DNA of 64,000 nucleotides from Winogradskyella eckloniae (GTDB lineage: Bacteria > Bacteroidota > Bacteroidia > Flavobacteriales > Flavobacteriaceae). This document shows, piece by piece, positions 60,895-64,000 of the stretch. The stretch covers positions 62,001 through 126,000 of the forward strand of contig NZ_JABRWP010000007.1 of the NCBI RefSeq assembly GCF_013249045.1, in the 5' to 3' direction. The position numbers were made by a program, and so were the translations under genes. The notes beneath the pieces are model-generated. The model did no database searches. It was not told where the DNA came from and saw only the letters and a list, made by a program, of their open reading frames with translations. Each line of letters opens with the position of its first letter. The first letter of the stretch is position 1.

Positions 60895-62397
60895 ATGAAA
60901 AAAATGTACCGTTTGGTAGTCGTATGCATTGCTATTACCATAGTGTCTTGTGCTAAAGACACTATTTTAGAAGAGGAGCTTAATGCCAATCAGTTTCCCG
61001 AAAAAGCATTAACCATAGATCAGATTAATCAAAGAATCAGTGAGCAAATTGAAGCAACAGGCGATTTTGATTGGAATAATGAAGATGCACATTTTGTTTG
61101 GAGCGCCTTAATTTTAGGGCAAAATGTACTAACTGTAGGTTATGGTAATGAAGGACAAAGCTATAGTGAAGTTGTAGATAATGAGTTAATTCAGAAAAAG
61201 AATGAGCTGCTATCAATTATAATGTCAACAGAGCAGGTAGATAAAGATAATTTTAAGCTAAAAGAAGATGAAATTCTTACTGTTTTTGATGCTGAAGTAA
61301 CCAAGTTAGAAACTGTTGTAGCGCTTAGAAAAAGTGAATATGTTAGGTATTTGGAGCCAAACGGCTACAACCATTATGTCGCTGGTTCGGTACAAAAATC
61401 GAGCTCAGGTTGCGATAAAAGTGCAGATTATATAAACACTGCGCATTATACAACAACAACGCCTAATAATGTGCAAGTCTCTTGGCATTTTAATGAACAC
61501 AACATACAAAGTGCTTGGAGTAAGTCTACGGGTTCTGGTGTAACTATTGGGTTAATTGACACTGGTATTTCTAGATATCAATCACTATTAACTTCAGCAG
61601 GAATTAATGATGGGTATTCTTCAGGACGTTTTGTTCAGAAGTATGGAACCTTTATAGATTCTAATTGGTGGTGGTCTAATAATTATGATGGTCCAGATGA
61701 TAAATGTGGACATGGAACAGCAATGGGTTCTACAATGGCATCGCCTAGAAATAATGACGGTATGCCTGTTGGTGTGGCTTACAACGCCAACTTAGTTGCG
61801 TACAGAGCTACAGAAGATGTTTTACTAAATGATTATCATGAAAGAAAAGGCGTTTCTAAAGCCTTAACACAATTAGGGAATAGAAGTGATGTAAAAATTA
61901 TTTCTATGTCTATCGGTTACGTTTGGTCAATTGGAAATATTAAAGATGCTGTAAAATATGCCTACAGTAAAGGAAAACTGATTTTTGCAGCTGGCGGAAC
62001 GTCGACAAGTTTTACAAATGGCTTTGGTGTCATTTTTCCGGCAACAATGAGTGAAACTGTGGCTGTAACAGGTGTAAATGATGGAAGTAACTACGAACGT
62101 TGCGAAACGTGCCATAGTGGAAGTAAAATAGATTTCACAATAATAATGGAAGGCGATAACAATACAAGTAAAGCGCCTCCTGTTTTAAACTTTTATAATG
62201 GTCAACGTCGTTATACAGGTGGTTCTTCTGCAGCAACCGCAACGACAGCTGGTATTGCGGCTTTGATTTGGTCTAAGTATCCTAATTGGAGTAGAACACA
62301 AGTGATTAATAGGTTGAAGCAATCGTCTGATTTATATCCTTATAAGAGTAGTAGCTTTGGCTACGGGAATATTGATGCACTACAAGCTGTGCAATAA
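60895..62397 (+). CDS. S8-family (subtilisin-like) serine protease lipoprotein
   Basis: The 500-residue protein has a lipobox (ITIVSC, Cys at about residue 19). A prodomain-like region of about 180 residues is followed by the subtilase domain. The catalytic triad is Asp222 in LIDTGIS, His273 in CGHGTAMGS and Ser445 in GGSSAATAT. The expected oxyanion Asn in AAGN is replaced by Gly368 (AAGGTS), and the Pro after the catalytic Ser is missing. Unlike many family members here it has no T9SS sorting domain. A terminator follows. Confidence 0.82.
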   Translation: MKKMYRLVVVCIAITIVSCAKDTILEEELNANQFPEKALTIDQINQRISEQIEATGDFDWNNEDAHFVWSALILGQNVLTVGYGNEGQSYSEVVDNELIQKKNELLSIIMSTEQVDKDNFKLKEDEILTVFDAEVTKLETVVALRKSEYVRYLEPNGYNHYVAGSVQKSSSGCDKSADYINTAHYTTTTPNNVQVSWHFNEHNIQSAWSKSTGSGVTIGLIDTGISRYQSLLTSAGINDGYSSGRFVQKYGTFIDSNWWWSNNYDGPDDKCGHGTAMGSTMASPRNNDGMPVGVAYNANLVAYRATEDVLLNDYHERKGVSKALTQLGNRSDVKIISMSIGYVWSIGNIKDAVKYAYSKGKLIFAAGGTSTSFTNGFGVIFPATMSETVAVTGVNDGSNYERCETCHSGSKIDFTIIMEGDNNTSKAPPVLNFYNGQRRYTGGSSAATATTAGIAALIWSKYPNWSRTQVINRLKQSSDLYPYKSSSFGYGNIDALQAVQ

Positions 62398-62416
62398 CTT
62401 AAAATTGAATTGAAAT

Positions 62417-62453
62417 AAAAAAATCCTTTTCAAATTGAAAAGGATTTTTTTTA
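62417..62453. terminator. Bidirectional hairpin terminator
   Basis: AAAAAAATCCTTTTCAA pairs with TTGAAAAGGATTTTTTT around a short loop. It serves the S8 peptidase and the O-methyltransferase gene on the other strand. Confidence 0.9.
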
Positions 62454-62455
62454 AT

Positions 62456-63097
62456 TTATTTTTTTCTACTTATCGTTAAACCATCTCTAATAGGAAGCAG
62501 CACAGTTTCAATTCGTTCATCATCTTTTAGAAGAGTGTTGTAATCTAAAACTGCTTTGGTAGATTTATCTTTTTCATCTAAGGGTTCTACAACTTTTCCG
62601 TGCCATAAAACATTATCAGATAAGATAATACCTCCAGAATTTAACTTGTCAATGACTAAGTGAAAGTAATTAGAGTAGTTAGGTTTATCCGCATCTATAA
62701 AAACTAAATCAAAAGTTTGATTTAGTTTGGGAACAATATCTAAAGCACTTCCTGTATGCTGAATGATTTGTTTTCCATAACTAGATTTGTCAAAATACTT
62801 ACGCTGAAAGTCTACCAATTCTTCATTAATATCAATAGTATGCAATTCGCCATCGCTAACTAAACCTTCAGCTAAACATAATGTAGAATAGCCAGTAAAT
62901 GTCCCTAATTCTAAAATAGATTGAGGTCGTATTAATTTAGAAATCATACTCAACACTCGTCCTTGATAAGGACCACTGAGCATAATAGGTTGCAGCACTT
63001 TCTGATATGTTTCTCTGGTGAGCTGTTTTAATAAATCGGGCTCTTGTTCAGAATGTGCAACAACATAGTTGTCTAGATTTTCTGGTAAGAAATACAT
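62456..63097 (-). CDS. SAM-dependent O-methyltransferase (Methyltransf_3 family)
   Basis: The 213-residue protein is a class I methyltransferase of the COMT-like group. Motif I is ILELGTFTGYSTLCLAEGL (about residues 62-80), the acidic residue of motif II is in LHTIDINEE, and the metal-binding Asp is in FDLVFIDADKPNYSNYF. GGIILSDNVLWHGKV follows. It should methylate a hydroxyl group of a small molecule with Mg2+; the substrate is unknown. It is transcribed after the small membrane protein gene 28 bases upstream. Confidence 0.88.
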   Translation of the reverse strand: MYFLPENLDNYVVAHSEQEPDLLKQLTRETYQKVLQPIMLSGPYQGRVLSMISKLIRPQSILELGTFTGYSTLCLAEGLVSDGELHTIDINEELVDFQRKYFDKSSYGKQIIQHTGSALDIVPKLNQTFDLVFIDADKPNYSNYFHLVIDKLNSGGIILSDNVLWHGKVVEPLDEKDKSTKAVLDYNTLLKDDERIETVLLPIRDGLTISRKK

Positions 63098-63125
63098 ATC
63101 TAAAAATTTAATGCATCAAAAACAA

Positions 63126-63353
63126 TTATTCAGCAGACTCTTCTTGCTGAACTTCTACTTCAGCTTCTTCTGCTTCTGGTTTGCCCATAAAGAAAAGAAC
63201 AGCACCTACAACAACAAGCCCAATTTTAATAGCCCAAGCAGCAGTGTCGCCCCAAGAATAAATCCACATTAAGATTGTTGGAACTCTGTCAAAGAAATTT
63301 AAAACAATAGCAAATAGGCCAAAAAAGACCATGTATCCTCCGATTTTTTTCAT
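63126..63353 (-). CDS. Small two-helix membrane protein with acidic tail
   Basis: The 75-residue protein has two hydrophobic segments (GGYMVFFGLFAIVLNF and AIKIGLVVVGAVLFFMG) separated by a Trp-rich loop (MWIYSWGDTAAW). The last 20 residues are almost entirely acidic (EAEEAEVEVQQEESAE). I do not recognise a named family, although small proteins of this layout are common in Bacteroidota. It is the upstream neighbour of the O-methyltransferase on the same strand. Confidence 0.75.
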   Translation of the reverse strand: MKKIGGYMVFFGLFAIVLNFFDRVPTILMWIYSWGDTAAWAIKIGLVVVGAVLFFMGKPEAEEAEVEVQQEESAE

Positions 63354-63407
63354 AATATATTTAGTTGGTTAGAGTTTAAATATAGACATAATAAATGAAT
63401 TTCAAAG

Positions 63408-64000
63408 CTATGATGTAATTCTTGCAATTAACTTTTGCTTAGCGTCTTCGTCATCACCACATAGCCATTGAATGACATTGTCTTCCCATATGGCATCACC
63501 TTCATTTGCTGTAATTATCTCTCTGTCAATCGCTAAGTCAATTATTTTTCCTGGATAAGAGGACTGCTTTTCGCTTTCCATTTCGCCTAAAGGATAAGGG
63601 TCATCAAGTCCCATAATTACTTGTTTAGAACCTTGATTTCTAATCAATAATTCTAAGCCTCCAGTATCATGTACTAAAGTGTCAAAGAAGATATTTTTAT
63701 GACCAACCGCTTTTCTCGGATGACTTTTGCCTTCAAATAAATCTGGTCGTCCATCAAACCCTTGGATACGTCTTCCTAAGTTAATTTGTGCCAATTGGCC
63801 ACCATGCGCAAAACAAGTTCTCATATTTGGATATTTATCTTGGTAGCCATTTAACGTTAAGAAGTGGTACGCGTCTCCACATTGTGCTAACATCCAAATT
63901 AAGTGAAAACGCCATGATGTGTTTTCTAATTTTATAAACTTTTCGCCATCGTAAGGATGGATTTCTACAGCCAAATTATATTTGTTGGCCATTTCAAAAA
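63408..64000 (-). CDS. Amidohydrolase-family protein, ACMSD-like, 5' end outside the window
   Basis: The visible 197 codons are the C-terminal part of a metal-dependent amidohydrolase. The frame stays open to the edge of the window. An apparent ATG at 63990-63992 is an internal Met, since ...FEMANKYNLAVEIHPYD continues a conserved segment. Metal-ligand-like residues are in IHPYD, CFAHGG (His) and MGLDDPYPLG (Asp). The pattern recalls aminocarboxymuconate-semialdehyde decarboxylase of the kynurenine pathway. The exact substrate is uncertain because the N-terminal HxH motif is not visible. Confidence 0.75.
   Translation of the reverse strand, partial: FEMANKYNLAVEIHPYDGEKFIKLENTSWRFHLIWMLAQCGDAYHFLTLNGYQDKYPNMRTCFAHGGQLAQINLGRRIQGFDGRPDLFEGKSHPRKAVGHKNIFFDTLVHDTGGLELLIRNQGSKQVIMGLDDPYPLGEMESEKQSSYPGKIIDLAIDREIITANEGDAIWEDNVIQWLCGDDEDAKQKLIARITS

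Noticed and set aside
1..64000. CRISPR arrays, tRNA or rRNA genes, prophage
   Set aside because: No regularly spaced repeats, cloverleaf-like sequence, rRNA-like stretch, integrase or phage structural genes were seen on either strand.

Overview
The window looks like a chromosomal segment of a marine-type member of the Flavobacteriaceae (phylum Bacteroidota). Supporting signs are the low GC content, many type IX secretion system (T9SS) cargo proteins with C-terminal sorting domains, a T9SS biogenesis protein (PorT/SprT), a TamL-type lipoprotein, a Na+-translocating NADH:quinone reductase (nqrABCDEF) with its flavin transferase apbE, and Bacteroidota-style -7 promoter boxes (TAnnTTTG). I see no rRNA, tRNA, CRISPR array, prophage or complete insertion sequence.

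Layout. 1-4520: tamL (cut by the window edge), a TrmH-type RNA methyltransferase, and the convergent porT-ubiE pair. 4719-7582: trkA-trkH potassium uptake. 7737-8680: three tiny tail-anchored membrane proteins that end at a strong hairpin; the first two share a 12-base upstream motif. 8733-11824: an aminotransferase, a fatty acid desaturase and rsmG. 11937-17073: a probable five-gene operon of zinc-ribbon, coiled-coil, unknown, SPFH-SHOCT and secreted MORN-repeat proteins, with parts resembling phage-shock/YdjI-type membrane-stress loci. 17139-23353: surface and periplasmic proteins, including two Omp28/thioredoxin-like proteins around a TlpA thioredoxin and a predicted outer-membrane DUF6029-like protein. 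23453-27166: pruA, apaG and a T9SS plug (DUF5103) gene interrupted by a one-base frameshift.

27328-39874: nqrABCDEF, then a duplicated cupin/DUF4846 unit flanking a large T9SS type B protein, then a small conserved gene and apbE. One DUF4846 copy is a pseudogene. 40010-48419: a secreted unknown protein, a LytS-type sensor kinase with its LytTR regulator, a T9SS beta-helix protein with a recent internal duplication of about 384 residues, and a secreted unknown. 48426-52933: DUF423, a methyltransferase, a GxxExxY protein flanked by CACAGAG-type inverted repeats, map, a HAD phosphatase and gpmI. 53198-63992: an ankyrin protein, an M48 protease, a GNAT acetyltransferase, peptidase E with a 21-base homopolymer before its start, a CarboxypepD_reg-like pair with DUF6702 and an M1 peptidase, tatA, an S8 peptidase, an O-methyltransferase, a small membrane protein and a partial ACMSD-like amidohydrolase.

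Functional themes. Energy and ion homeostasis is covered by the Na+-pumping NQR, its maturation enzyme ApbE and Trk K+ uptake. Cell-surface export is covered by TamL, PorT, the T9SS plug, several T9SS cargo proteins and TatA. Most other genes are housekeeping. The parts least explained by known biology are the zinc-ribbon/SPFH/MORN operon, the tiny membrane-protein set and the duplicated locus inside the nqr-apbE neighbourhood. All family assignments come from reading motifs by eye; no database search was possible.
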